Source of the DNA: Phycisphaerae bacterium
GTDB taxonomy: Bacteria; Planctomycetota; Phycisphaerae; Phycisphaerales; SM1A02
Reading direction: 5' to 3'
Length of the DNA: 64,000 nt
Assembly: GCA_016795035.1 (NCBI GenBank)
Contig: JAEUIT010000003.1
Span: forward strand, 62,001 to 126,000
In this document: positions 43,749-53,900 of the stretch, in pieces
How the letters are laid out: each line of letters opens with the position of its first letter
Position numbering within the stretch: position 1 is the first letter of the stretch
The notes under the pieces: model-generated
What the model was told of the DNA's origin: nothing
What the model saw: only the letters and a program-made list of their open reading frames with translations
Database searches by the model: none
Program-made: the position numbers and the translations under genes

Positions 43749-45626
43749 CTAGGGGCACGCGCCCGACGAGCCAAGGAGAAGTCCAAGGTCGCTGCCGTCG
43801 ATGACGCCATCCTGATCGAGGTCGGCGTCGCTGAAGCCCTTCGTTCCCCACGCGCCCAAGATGAGGGCGACATCCGCGCCATTTACGATGTCGTCGCCAT
43901 TGAGATCGGCGATGCAGTCGGGGATCGGCGGCGACGTCTGCGTCGGCAGGACGATGTCCTGTTGCGGCGGCAACGTCATCGTCGCGGCGTCGTAGTTATG
44001 GCGACTGGTCGCGATGCGGAAGAATTTCGGCGTCGGCAGGCCGAGGAAGGGCGACTCGGTCGGCGGCAGCGGCGACGCGGTTCCGCCTCCCGGCGGAGGC
44101 GGCGCGAAGCCCTTCACCGAGCCGTCGCACACGAAGATGCGGCCGAGGTCGTCGAACTGAAGGCTCTGGATCGATTGCACCGCGGGCAGAAGAAGCGGAT
44201 TCACCGTTGCACCGCCGCCGGCAGCGGGAACGATCTCAAAGATCTTGTCGCTCCCGCTCGTGGCGTACCACGTGCGGCCGGTCAGTGGATGGACCGCGAG
44301 GAACGGCGTGCCGTTGAAGACCAGGTTGGTCGGGAGCTGAAACACCTGCGGCGGGATTGGTGCGCCGGCCTGGTCAAGGAGCGCTTCCGGGTAGCGCATG
44401 ACCCGCTTATTCACCGTGTCGAGGACGACGACCTGATCGGCGAGGTCGTCGAAGACAAGTGCGGCCGGCGGTCCGGGCGGCGTCACGGTCTGCGGCGGCG
44501 ACGTCGGCGAGACCGGGCTCTTGCAGGAGAGCGTCGTCCCGGTGATGAAGTAGATCGGTCCCTTGCGACCGACGGTGAGTGCCTTGATGTCGCCGATCTG
44601 CGAGTGTGCGGCTTCGATGAGCCCCGTCGCGAAGTCGACGCGATTCAAGACCGACACCGGCGCTGCCGCGCCGACCTTGTTGAGGACGATCGCGCCGGTG
44701 GCGTCGGGCAGGATCTGAAGATCGTGAATCGTCGTGCCGAGATCGACCGACAAGTTGACCGGCGTTTCCGCGCCGAGCGCCGCGAAGTTCACGTAGTTCA
44801 GGACGAACTGGTTCGGTGACGTGGTGAGTCCGAAGATCGGGATGATCGCGCGGTAGCCATCGATCCAGCCGGAGCCGTAGCCGACCATCTTCGACATCGT
44901 TCGCGGCATGCCGTCGACGACGACCACTTGGTTCGAGATCGGATACTCCTCGCGGCTGAACGTGCCTTGCGACGAGAGATCGCCGTCGTCGGACGCGGGA
45001 TCGTTGATGCCGATCGTGCGATTCGATCCGCTTCGGAGCGCGCGCGTCATCGACGTCACATGTCCGCCGTTTCGCGTGAGGACCGAGCCGGCCTGCTGGT
45101 ACCAGCCGATGCGCGGCATCACGAGGCGCTTGAGGAGCGCGTGGTTTGCGAGCGTGTCGAAGGTCGGGAAGTACGAGTTCGACGCGTTCTGCCCGATCAC
45201 GATGAACTCGAGCGCATACGGGCTATTCAAGAACTGCGTCTGTGCCCCGAGCACGGCGTCGTCGAGATCGGTGCCGCCCGTCGCCGAGGTATTCATCTGA
45301 AGGCCCATGAAGAGAATCGCGAGCGTCGCGGGGCCGTACTTCGATGACGCCTGCCAGTTGCCCGGGCCCGGCTGGAGCTCGGGATAGCCGTGGTTCGCGA
45401 TGTAGGCCATCCAGTTCGTGGCGCTCGTCGGAACGCAATACATGTTGCCGTTGTTGGGCAGGGTCGCGCGGCGTTGATCGAAGTCGGGCACCTTCGACAC
45501 GAGGTACGTGTAGTTCGTGCTCGACGCGTAGTTGATCGTGATGTTGGCCAGGGCCGTCGAAGCTGGAAGCGCCGCGACGACGGCGGCGAGGGATCCAGCG
45601 AGGCGGGCCGTTGACGTGCTCTTCAT
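43749..45626 (-). CDS. Secreted protein: C39-like N-domain, propeller, EF-hand tail
   Basis: A 625-residue exported protein. Signal peptide ending at ASTALA; then residues 30-290 resemble a papain-fold peptidase C39-like domain: NMYCVPTSATNWMAYIANHG supplies a Cys in the QxxC-like position, and RNGGHVTSMTRAL supplies a His. A six-bladed propeller-like region (NHL-type, VLNRVDFATGLIEAAHSQIGDIKALTVG; LVFNGTPFLAVHPLTGRTWYATSG) follows. The tail CIADLNGDDIVNGADVALILGAWG...ADLDQDGVIDGSDLGLLLGSSGACP is the EF-hand/dockerin module with the -CP end. Whether the peptidase is active cannot be judged. Terminator downstream. Confidence 0.8.
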   Translation of the reverse strand: MKSTSTARLAGSLAAVVAALPASTALANITINYASSTNYTYLVSKVPDFDQRRATLPNNGNMYCVPTSATNWMAYIANHGYPELQPGPGNWQASSKYGPATLAILFMGLQMNTSATGGTDLDDAVLGAQTQFLNSPYALEFIVIGQNASNSYFPTFDTLANHALLKRLVMPRIGWYQQAGSVLTRNGGHVTSMTRALRSGSNRTIGINDPASDDGDLSSQGTFSREEYPISNQVVVVDGMPRTMSKMVGYGSGWIDGYRAIIPIFGLTTSPNQFVLNYVNFAALGAETPVNLSVDLGTTIHDLQILPDATGAIVLNKVGAAAPVSVLNRVDFATGLIEAAHSQIGDIKALTVGRKGPIYFITGTTLSCKSPVSPTSPPQTVTPPGPPAALVFDDLADQVVVLDTVNKRVMRYPEALLDQAGAPIPPQVFQLPTNLVFNGTPFLAVHPLTGRTWYATSGSDKIFEIVPAAGGGATVNPLLLPAVQSIQSLQFDDLGRIFVCDGSVKGFAPPPPGGGTASPLPPTESPFLGLPTPKFFRIATSRHNYDAATMTLPPQQDIVLPTQTSPPIPDCIADLNGDDIVNGADVALILGAWGTKGFSDADLDQDGVIDGSDLGLLLGSSGACP

Positions 45627-45776
45627 GGCGAGTTCCTCCGGAAAGGGCTGCGAGGACCGAAGCCGGTCACCAGAGAGAGCGCGGTCGGCGGCGGGCGCGC
45701 CTGATGCGAGGAGGGCGTGGGTGGGCGACCGCGGGCTCGCGAAGGGAGCGTCGTCGCGATGGAGTGGACCGCGCCG

Positions 45777-47744
45777 TTACGTCGGACACGGTCCCCACGC
45801 GCCGAGCAGGATGCCGAGGTCGGACGGGCCGACCGCGCCGTCCTGGTCGAGATCGGCGGGCGAGACGCGAGCGTTCCACTCGCCGAGCAGGATGCCGAGA
45901 TCGGACGCGCCGACCGCGCCGTTACCGTCGAGATCCGCCGGGCAGGGGGGCGCCGTGCCTTCGGTCGCGAGCATCGTCGCCCAGTACTCGGCCACCGGAT
46001 TGTTAGCCCCGAGCCCAAGGTCGAGGACGATCTGTCCATACGCGGCCGGAATCGTGAGCGTGAGCGCGCCACCGGATGACCCCAGTTCGAGCGGCGTGGA
46101 GATCTCGGTCGTCCAACTCATCGGCATGGACTCGCCCTCTCCGAGCTGCAGAATTGCCGAGAAGGTCACGCCGCAATCCTTCAGCGTGCCCTTGCCCGTG
46201 CTGTCGGGCAGCACCGCATCGCCGGCATACGCGAGCGTCACGTGCAGGTCGGTGAAGACGAGCGTCGTGTCCGGGCTCCACTCGATCACCGCCTCGTTCT
46301 GCACCGTCGAGAGATCGATCGCGGTGATCACATAGGAATTCACCTTGTCAGTCTCGTCGCATCCCTTGTTGAAGAGCGCCCAGAGCTGGCCGATCACGTC
46401 GAAGCTCAGATAGAAAAATGCGCCATTCGGCAACGTGAAGCCAAGCGCCATGGTGCTCGCGTTCTCCTCGAGATCGAACACCACCGCGTCGGTGACGAAG
46501 TCGGGGAAGAACGCCTTGCCTACGCCGAAGGTGCCGCCGCTGGCGAGATCCGGCGCGCCGATGACGAACTCCGTCGCGTCGGCCGAGAACGCCACGCTCG
46601 AACCGTAGCCTGCGGTGACGCCCGGCCCGACCTCGGTCGAGGGAGGGCCGAACTGATTCGCGAACGTCCACTCCCCGTTCGTGCGGCGCAATTCCTCCAC
46701 GGTCCCCACGTTGCTCTGGGCCGTCGGACTTCCGACGAGCGCGTGATCGCCGCGCACCGCGATCGCCCACCCGAACGCCCCGAAAGGGGTGACGCCGGGC
46801 AGTCGGAGCGTCTGCGTTCGCGTCCACGCGCCGCCGACCTTCTCGTGGACGTGCAGCGCGCCGCCCGAGTCGTAGGGGCTGCCGATCAACACCTGCGGAC
46901 CTGCAACGGCGACCGCGCGGCCGAGGCCGGATCCCGCGAGCGGCTGCGCGCTCGCGAGCTTCGCCTCCTGCGTCCAGCTCGCGCCTGCGGCGTTGAAGAC
47001 GTACGCGGCGCCGAAGCCGACGGCGAGCTGTCCCGGAGCGCCGACGACGGCGACGCTTCCGTCGGCGGAGAGCGCGATGGCGATGCCGAAGTCCTCAGAC
47101 TCGTCATTGACGGCGGGAACGATCTCGCTCGCCGCGGACCAGGTGGTGCCGCTGCGCGTGAATGTCCAGGCGCTGTCGACGACGACGCCGAAGAACGTGT
47201 TGCCGACCTGGCCGACGGCGATCTTGTTGCCGTCGTCCGAGATCGCCACGCTCGTGCCGAAGTTGAAGCGCTGGCCGGGCGACGGTTGGGTCAGGCGCGC
47301 TTGCTTCGTCCAGCGGTCTGATCCCGGCTCGCGCACGAAGATGTAGACGCTGCCCGCGAAGGGGACGGAGCCGCCATGACGGTCGCCGGGCGCGCCGATG
47401 GCAACGGTGAGACCGTCGGCGGACATCGCGATCGAGAAGCCGAATGCCGCTCCCGCCTGAAAGCTCACGTCGGGCGCGAGCGTCGCGGTCTCCACCCACG
47501 ACGTGCCGTCGTTCACGAACGTGCGCACGCGACCGTTGCCGCCGACGGCGTCCCAGCCTCCGACCAAGGCGTGCGTTCCGCCCGCGTCCATCGCCACGGC
47601 GCGGCCCCAACGGTCGGCCTGCGTCGACACGGGGAAGTTCCCCTGCGGGCACTCGTCGTTTGCGTGCGCGGGCGACGCCAGCAACGTGGAGAAAACGAGC
47701 GCGGCGCAGACACGCAAGCCTGACCCGAGGCGGTTCCGTCCCAT
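45777..47744 (-). CDS. Secreted FG-GAP (integrin-like) protein with EF-hand tail
   Basis: A 655-residue exported protein (ATG 47744, GAGGAG upstream; signal ALVFSTLLASPAHA). Seven FG-GAP repeats (AFGFSIAMSADGLTVAIGAPGDRHGGS...GSVYIF; FGIAIALSADGSVAVVGAPGQL; YGSSVAFSADATEFVIGAPD) form a beta-propeller over residues 40-420. A beta-sandwich follows, and the end is two EF-hand modules ([49 protein letters not shown]). It is probably a surface or matrix protein. Separated from the C39-like gene by 150 nt on the same strand, so they may be co-expressed. Confidence 0.88.
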   Translation of the reverse strand: MGRNRLGSGLRVCAALVFSTLLASPAHANDECPQGNFPVSTQADRWGRAVAMDAGGTHALVGGWDAVGGNGRVRTFVNDGTSWVETATLAPDVSFQAGAAFGFSIAMSADGLTVAIGAPGDRHGGSVPFAGSVYIFVREPGSDRWTKQARLTQPSPGQRFNFGTSVAISDDGNKIAVGQVGNTFFGVVVDSAWTFTRSGTTWSAASEIVPAVNDESEDFGIAIALSADGSVAVVGAPGQLAVGFGAAYVFNAAGASWTQEAKLASAQPLAGSGLGRAVAVAGPQVLIGSPYDSGGALHVHEKVGGAWTRTQTLRLPGVTPFGAFGWAIAVRGDHALVGSPTAQSNVGTVEELRRTNGEWTFANQFGPPSTEVGPGVTAGYGSSVAFSADATEFVIGAPDLASGGTFGVGKAFFPDFVTDAVVFDLEENASTMALGFTLPNGAFFYLSFDVIGQLWALFNKGCDETDKVNSYVITAIDLSTVQNEAVIEWSPDTTLVFTDLHVTLAYAGDAVLPDSTGKGTLKDCGVTFSAILQLGEGESMPMSWTTEISTPLELGSSGGALTLTIPAAYGQIVLDLGLGANNPVAEYWATMLATEGTAPPCPADLDGNGAVGASDLGILLGEWNARVSPADLDQDGAVGPSDLGILLGAWGPCPT

Positions 47745-47969
47745 CGTCGTCTCCTCTTGTGCACGGGATGTGGTCGTCGCTCCTGTGAGCGATTGCCTGC
47801 GCACCATACCTCGCGGCCCGCGCCGTCCGAAACGAAAAGCCGGCCGTGGCCGCGGGATGTCACATTGGGAAGGCGCGGGCGGAAAACGACGACGATCCTT
47901 CCGCGATGACTAACAGCCCGGTGCATCCCGCGCCGAGCCAACCGCACGAGGCACCATGCGCGCCGGCGC

Positions 47970-48285
47970 TCAGGGGCGGCGCGGGGCGGGCATCGTCGGC
48001 GGCGGGAGTCGCCCCGTCTCGACCTCGGATTGCCACTCGGCAACGCTGAGGCAATCGCTCGCGGCGGCGATGTCGTGGCGGCCGAGGCGGCGGAGCATGT
48101 CGAGCATCCGGCCCTTCGTCCACGCGTAGTGCGCGAGGAGGATGTCGATCGGGTCGGAAGACCAGTCTGCCGGCGCCTTCGTCAGGGGAATCTCCGCGTT
48201 GCAGCGCGTCCTGCGCGAGGCCGTTCGGGACCTCGAGCTGCACCTCGAGTTTCGTTTCCTTCGCGCCGATCGTGAGGTAGTTGAT
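47970..48285 (-). pseudogene. Rearranged remnant: putA fragment joined to an internally deleted dinB
   Basis: On the minus strand, 48211-48285 reads INYLTIGAKETKLEVQLEVPNGLAQ, homologous to the PutA segment ISEYVAIGAKEGTLEVQLEVPSGLAQ. It breaks off just before the motif CTGCAACGCGGAG (48192-48204). A DinB N-terminus follows (TKAPADWSSDPIDILLAHYAWTKGRMLD), joined directly to the DinB C-terminus (MLRRLGRHDIAAASDCLSVAEWQSEVETG). About 130 residues are missing between them compared with the intact dinB at 50298-50891. The intact GTG start is CTG here. The last 80 nt are nearly identical to the intact copy, so the duplication is recent. Confidence 0.85.
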
Positions 48286-48393
48286 CGATGGGCGAAGCCA
48301 AGTTCAAACATGGGGTCGCCGCGACGACACGCTCCTGCTGAAACGTCCGCGAGTCGCGGCGCCCCCTTGCGTCGGCCGTTCCTTCGCACCCTG

Positions 48394-49983
48394 CTAACGG
48401 CCGACGTCCTGCAGGACGAGATAACGCAGGTCATCGAGCCCTGGGCCGAACTGGCCGCCGTCGTCCCGGCCGTTCGCCCCCCGGGAGTAGAGGATCACCG
48501 CTCCGTCCCGCCGAAGCGCCCGCACGCGTTCGTCGCCCGAGCCGAAGGGATCGCGAGGCAACAGGGCATCGGTGCCGTTACTAGTCGCCGTGGTTCGTAG
48601 TGCCACCACTGCGCGACGGAGGTCGGCGCTGATCGACGTCGCACGAGCAAGCTGTGCCGCGAAGCGGACATTCTGCCGAGCCGATCGGACGAGGACGGCG
48701 CGGTCGAGGTCGCGCTCCTCGTCGAGCGCCGGAGCGTCGAGCTCGCCCATCGCCAGTCGCGCCTTTTCGCGGTCGAGTCCGGCGAGCTGCGTGGGGAGAT
48801 ACCAGAGGCGAAGGACGGCGTATCGCGCGCGAGTCGGGACCGACACCGGGCGGCGATTCCCATTGGACGCGTCAAGGTCTCTGGCCAGCTCCTCGAGGAG
48901 TTGCCACTCGCAGGCAGCGAGGTCGAAGCGGCATGCGGCGCGCGCGCGTTCCACCAACGCATCGTCAAAGGCGCGATCGAAGAGACGGGACCCCAGGTCG
49001 GGAGTTCCAGGGGGATCGTCCACGGGAATCTGAGACGCGATCGCCGCGATCGTTTCCGTCACGAGCCTCCGAAGCCCGATGGCAGTGAGGAGATGCCATG
49101 TCGTGGGCGTCGCCGCGAGATCCTCCGCGATCTGATCGACCATGAGAAGACGCCGGACCGCTCCCTCGCGATCGCCATGGTGGGCATCCACTCTCGCGGC
49201 GATCGACGCCAGGCGAGCGGCATCGAAGATCCACCGGAGGTCGGCGTCTGTGTCGAAGGCGTCGGGCGCCGCGAGATCGGAGCCGAACGTCGCCGAGGGA
49301 TCCTCGGCCATCGCCGCGAGCGCCTGCAACGCGGAGGCCGTTTCGCGCACGAGCGGTTCGAAGGCTCCGACATCGGCGTCGTTGAACGGGAGGAAATGCT
49401 CGAGACGGGCGGACGCGTCCTCAGGCAGGGATGCGACGATGTCGTCGAGTCGGGCGATGCCTGGCTCAAGGCGCTCGCGCACGGATGCATACGTCGCGCC
49501 GGCGGACGAGCCTCCTGGAATCGACGCCGCCAGTGCGGTGCGCGTGGCCACGAGCTGCGCGCGGCGTTCGGCGATGTCGTCGAGGCTCGCCCGGTTGACT
49601 GCGCCGATAGACGCTCCGACGCCGACCAAGCCGATCGCGAACGCCGCGAGGAGCGCCGAGAATCGCCACGATCGGCCGCGTCGGAACTCCGTCCCGGGCG
49701 TGCGGCGCCACCCGCGGACGAGGACGATGGCGGACCCGACGAGGGCGAGCGCACCGACGGCGAGGAGCCCGTCACGCACGTGGAAGTCGACGTGCGTCTT
49801 CCGCGCGGCGACCCACGCGACGGCAGTGGCCGTGCCCCAGAGGAGAAACGGCAGCGGAACCAGCAGGATGAGGATGGGGAGAGACCCATGTCCTCGGCGT
49901 GCCGCCAGGGCCACGCTCCCCGCGACTCCCACGAGGATCGTCAAGACCGTGGCGGCGACGAGCGCGATGGCGGGGATCGACAT
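48394..49983 (-). CDS. Membrane protein with GspG-like C-terminal tail (paralog B)
   Basis: A 529-residue protein with three N-terminal membrane helices (IALVAATVLTILVGVAGSVALAA, LPILILLVPLPFLLWGTATAVAWVAA, GLLAVGALALVGSAIVLV) plus one more (ALLAAFAIGLVGVGASIGAV). A helical outer domain follows, and the tail LPRDPFGSGDERVRALRRDGAVILYSRGANGRDDGGQ...LRYLVLQDVGR aligns well with paralog A at 41967-43538. It lies between the DinB remnant and intact dinB, so the duplicated block surrounds it. No family is recognised beyond the pseudopilin-like tail. Confidence 0.8.
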   Translation of the reverse strand: MSIPAIALVAATVLTILVGVAGSVALAARRGHGSLPILILLVPLPFLLWGTATAVAWVAARKTHVDFHVRDGLLAVGALALVGSAIVLVRGWRRTPGTEFRRGRSWRFSALLAAFAIGLVGVGASIGAVNRASLDDIAERRAQLVATRTALAASIPGGSSAGATYASVRERLEPGIARLDDIVASLPEDASARLEHFLPFNDADVGAFEPLVRETASALQALAAMAEDPSATFGSDLAAPDAFDTDADLRWIFDAARLASIAARVDAHHGDREGAVRRLLMVDQIAEDLAATPTTWHLLTAIGLRRLVTETIAAIASQIPVDDPPGTPDLGSRLFDRAFDDALVERARAACRFDLAACEWQLLEELARDLDASNGNRRPVSVPTRARYAVLRLWYLPTQLAGLDREKARLAMGELDAPALDEERDLDRAVLVRSARQNVRFAAQLARATSISADLRRAVVALRTTATSNGTDALLPRDPFGSGDERVRALRRDGAVILYSRGANGRDDGGQFGPGLDDLRYLVLQDVGR

Positions 49984-50297
49984 GGACGCGTGATTCCGGC
50001 GTGCGGACCGCGAGTTTCACGTTCGCGAGGTGACGCGCGTTCCATGATACCGGGGAGGTCCGTTGCAGCCCCGCGGCGTGCGTCTCAGCGTTGCACGTGC
50101 GGCGCACGTGATTGACGTTCCGGATCCATGTGCCGCGACGCGACGACGGCAGCTATGAACTTCGCGTGAACTCCCCGGTGTTGAAGGAAACGCAAAGTCC
50201 GCGGGAGCTTCTTGAGCTTCCCCCGGGATCTCGGATCGAATGACGGCAGCCCACCGGACTGCCGAGGCGATTCACCACTCTCCGTACATGTAGCGCT
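49984..50297. other. Intergenic region, nothing recognised
   Basis: 314 nt between paralog B and dinB on the minus strand. It holds no credible gene. A weak GC hairpin (near 50195-50230, GGGAGCTT...AGCTTCCC) lies downstream of dinB and could be its terminator, without a clear U-run. Confidence 0.4.
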
Positions 50298-50891
50298 CTA
50301 CGACCTTGGGTTCGGAGTCGGTGGAGGATGCCTTCGCCCGGTCTCCACCTCCGACTGCCACTCGGCAACGCTGAGGCAATCGCTCGCGGCGGTGATGTCG
50401 TGGCGGCCGAGGCGGCGGAGCATGATCTGGCATTGGGCTCGATGGTGCATCGAGTGCGTCGTCACGTGGACGATCGCGGCGCCGGCCGTCAGGATCGGGG
50501 CGTTGCGCCAGCTCGCCGTGATCGGTCGCTCGAGTCCCGTGCGGCGTGCGGCAGCAACGGCGTCATGCAACGCGCGCATGCCCGACTCGAGGCCTTCGCG
50601 CATGCGTGCGACGCTCGGTCGGCCGGCGAGCGAAGGGCGAGGCGTCGTGGCCTTCGTGGCCGCCTTGCCCGTGAGGTTGTCCGCCCAATACCAGTAGCGC
50701 GTGATGATGTGGACGAGCGTCGCGCGGAGGGAGCCAGGGCCGATCGGAAGGCCCTCGAGCTCGAAGACGCGATCCAACTCCTCGTTGCCGAGCGCGGCGC
50801 AGATGTCGAGCATCCGGCCCGTCGCCCACGCGTCGTGCGCGAGGAGGATGTCGATCGGGTCGGACGACCAGTCTGCCGGCGCCTTCGTCAC
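50298..50891 (-). CDS. DinB-family protein
   Basis: A 197-residue four-helix bundle of the DinB/YfiT type. The metal-binding histidines are in ILLAHDAWATGRMLD, VHIITRYWYWADNL and HVTTHSMHHRAQ. DinB-like proteins are putative metal-dependent enzymes, including thiol transferases for mycothiol or bacillithiol; the exact role is unknown. It starts GTG (MTKAPADW) 45 nt after putA's stop on the same strand, so it may be co-transcribed. A perfect CTGCAACGCGGAG motif lies in the gap just before its start. A deleted copy is at 48.0-48.2 kb. Confidence 0.9.
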   Translation of the reverse strand: MTKAPADWSSDPIDILLAHDAWATGRMLDICAALGNEELDRVFELEGLPIGPGSLRATLVHIITRYWYWADNLTGKAATKATTPRPSLAGRPSVARMREGLESGMRALHDAVAAARRTGLERPITASWRNAPILTAGAAIVHVTTHSMHHRAQCQIMLRRLGRHDITAASDCLSVAEWQSEVETGRRHPPPTPNPRS

Positions 50892-50936
50892 GGGAATCTC
50901 CGCGTTGCAGCCCCTCGTCGGCCGGGCCCGGGCGGC

Positions 50937-53900
50937 TCACTCCATGTTCGGCGCGAACCCGCGGCGCATCGTGTTCTCGGTGACGGCGCGGGGTTCGACG
51001 AACTGCAGGAGGTAGTCGCGGCCGCCGGCCTTTGAACCGACGCCGGACATGCCGAAGCCGCCGAAGGGTTGACGGCCGACGAGCGCGCCGGTGATGCCGC
51101 GGTTGAGATAGAGGTTGCCGACGCGGAAGTCGCGGCGCGCCTTGTCCAGGTTCGACGGCTTGCGGCTGTACACGCCGCCGGTGAGCTTGTAGGCGGTCGC
51201 GTTCGCGATCGCGAGCGCCTCGTCGAAGTCCTTCGCGCGCATCACGGCGAGGACCGGACCGAAGATCTCCTCGTTCGCGAGGCGATGCTCGGGGCGGATG
51301 CCGCTGATGATCGCCGGGCCGACGTACGGCTTGCCGACCTTCTGCGCGAGGCCGCTCGGCACCTCGAGCTGCACTTCGAGCGTGCCTTCCTTCGCGCCGA
51401 TCGCGACGTACTCCGAGATCTTCCGCGCCGCCGCCTCGTCGATGACGGGGCCGATGTCGGTGCCGGGCTGCGTCGGATCGCCGACGACGAGCGCCTTCGT
51501 CGCGCCGACGATGCGCTCGAGGAACGTCTCGTACGCGCTTCCGACGACGATCGCGCGGCTGCACGCCGAGCACTTCTGTCCGGAGAAGCCGAACGCGCTC
51601 TGGCGCACGCCGAGCACGGTCTCGTCGAGGTCGGCCGACTCGTCGACGATCACGGCGTTCTTGCCGCCCATTTCGCAGATGACCTTCTTCACCCACGCTT
51701 GGTCGGGCGGCGTCGTGCCGCAGGCCTGCACGATGTCGAGGCCGACGGCCTTCGAGCCGGTGAACGCGACGAGCGCGACCTTCGGATCGCGCACGAGCGC
51801 GGCGCCGACGGTCTCGCCGATGCCGGGAAGGAACGCCAGCGCGTCCTTCGGGACGCCGGATTCCCACAGGATCTCGCAGAGGATCTTCGCGATGGCGGGC
51901 GTCTGCTCGGCGGGCTTCACGATCGCGGTGTTGCCGCAGACGAGCGCCGCGACCGTCATGCCGCAGCAGATCGCGAGCGGGAAGTTCCACGGTGAGATGA
52001 TCACCGACACGCCGCGCGGCTGATACCAGACGTGATTGAGCTCGCCGATGAAGCGGCCGAGGCGCAGGGGCTCGAAGAGCTCGGCCGCCGTGCGCGCGTA
52101 GTACTCGCAGAAGTCGATCGCCTCGCAGACGTCGGCGTCGGCTTCGCGCCAGGTCTTGCCCGACTCCTTGATGATGATGCCCGAGAGATCGTCTCGACGT
52201 TGCCGCATGAGCTGCGCGGCCTTCGTCAACGTTGCAGCTCGCGTCGCGAAGTGGGTGTCGCGCCACGTGGGGAAGAAGGCGTCGAGACGCTTCACCGTGG
52301 CCTTCGCCTGCTCGACCGTCGAGTCGTTCTTGACCACCGGCACCGACGCCCGCGCCACCGCGGCGCCGAAGCGCTCGCGCTCCTCGCGCACGGCAAAGTT
52401 ATGCATCGGCTCGGTGAAGAAGGCGCGGCCGTCGCCGACGTGCGCGACCGCGTCGCTCAATTCGTGACGCTCCGGCCCTCGGGCGATGCGCTCGACGCCA
52501 GGATCGCTCTCGAACTGCCGATGCGGCGACGCGAGGAGGAGCTCGGGGCTCGCGTTGTCGAGGAAGCCCGCCTTGAGCCATGACTCGTTCGAGGTGTTCT
52601 CGAGCAGGCGGCGGACGAGATAGGCCATGCCGGGAATCATCTCGCCGACCGGCACGTACTCGCGGATGCGGAGGCCGAGCTCGACGGCGGCGGCCTTCAT
52701 CTGGTCGCCCATGCCGTGGAGCATCTGGAGTTCCAGCGCCGACGAGGGAAGGCCGGCCTTCTCCGTTGCAGCCAGCGCCGCCGCGATCGAGCGGGCGTTG
52801 TGGCTTCCGAGGGCGAGCTTCACGCCGCCGTCGGTCTTCGTGCGCGGCGAGTTCTCGATGAAGCGCTTGGCCATGCGCTCGAAGCTCGCGTCGGTGTCGA
52901 TCTTCCGCGACCACACCGGGATCGGCCAGCCTTGCTGTTCGGCGTTGATCGTCTCGTAGTCCCAGTACGCGCCCTTCACGAGGCGCACGGTGACTTGCCG
53001 GCCGGTGCGCTTCGACCAGTCGATGATGCGCTGCGCGTCGGCCTCGCCGGAGCGGAGATACGCCTGCATCGCGAGCCCCGCCTGGAAGTCGACCGCCTCG
53101 CACGAGCGCATGAAGAGCTCGAGCGTGAGGTCCTTCAGCGAGAACTGCTCCATGTCGAAGTTGATGAAGACGCCGTGGCGCTTCGCGGCTTCGAGGATGG
53201 GCACGATGCGGACCATGAGCCCCTTGATCGAGCCTTCGGTGTCGATCGGGTCGACGCGGCTCGAGAGCGAGCTGATCTTGATCGAGACGTTGGTGCGCGG
53301 GATCGGTCCGAGGTGGTCGGTCTCGAGCCGAGCGTTCGCGGGCCAGTCGGCGACGGTCTTCGGCAGGTTCTCGATGAGGTCGAGGTACTTCTTCGCGTAG
53401 AGGTCGGCCTCATGCTCGCTGACGCACGCCTCGCCTAACAGGTCAACGGAGAAGCAGATCCCTTCCTTCCAGAGCTTCTTGAGTTGGGGTAGGGCGCTTG
53501 CGGCGTCGGTGCCCGCGATGAACTTCTCCGCCATGCCGGTGATCTGCGAGGACATGGTCTTCGCCATGAGGCCCTTCGCGAGACCGCCGAGCCCCATGCC
53601 GAAGCTGAAGCCGGGCGGCGGCGTGACGCCCGGCTGCGAGAGATAGTCGGTGAGGTGGTCGTAGATCGAGTCCGACGACTTGAGCGTCGGGAAGGCGTCG
53701 ACGAAGCGGAAAAGCTGGACCTTGAAGGCTTCGTCCTTCATCGACCAGTCCATCAGCTTGTCGGACCAGAACGCGGCCGAGAGGAGGCCGGACTTATTCT
53801 TGCGCGAGCGCTCGAGGAACTCGCTGCCCTTCTTGAGGATCGCCGCTTCGAGCGCGGGATCGAGGGTGATCGGTCGGCCTGCGTCGCGCCCGGATGACGG

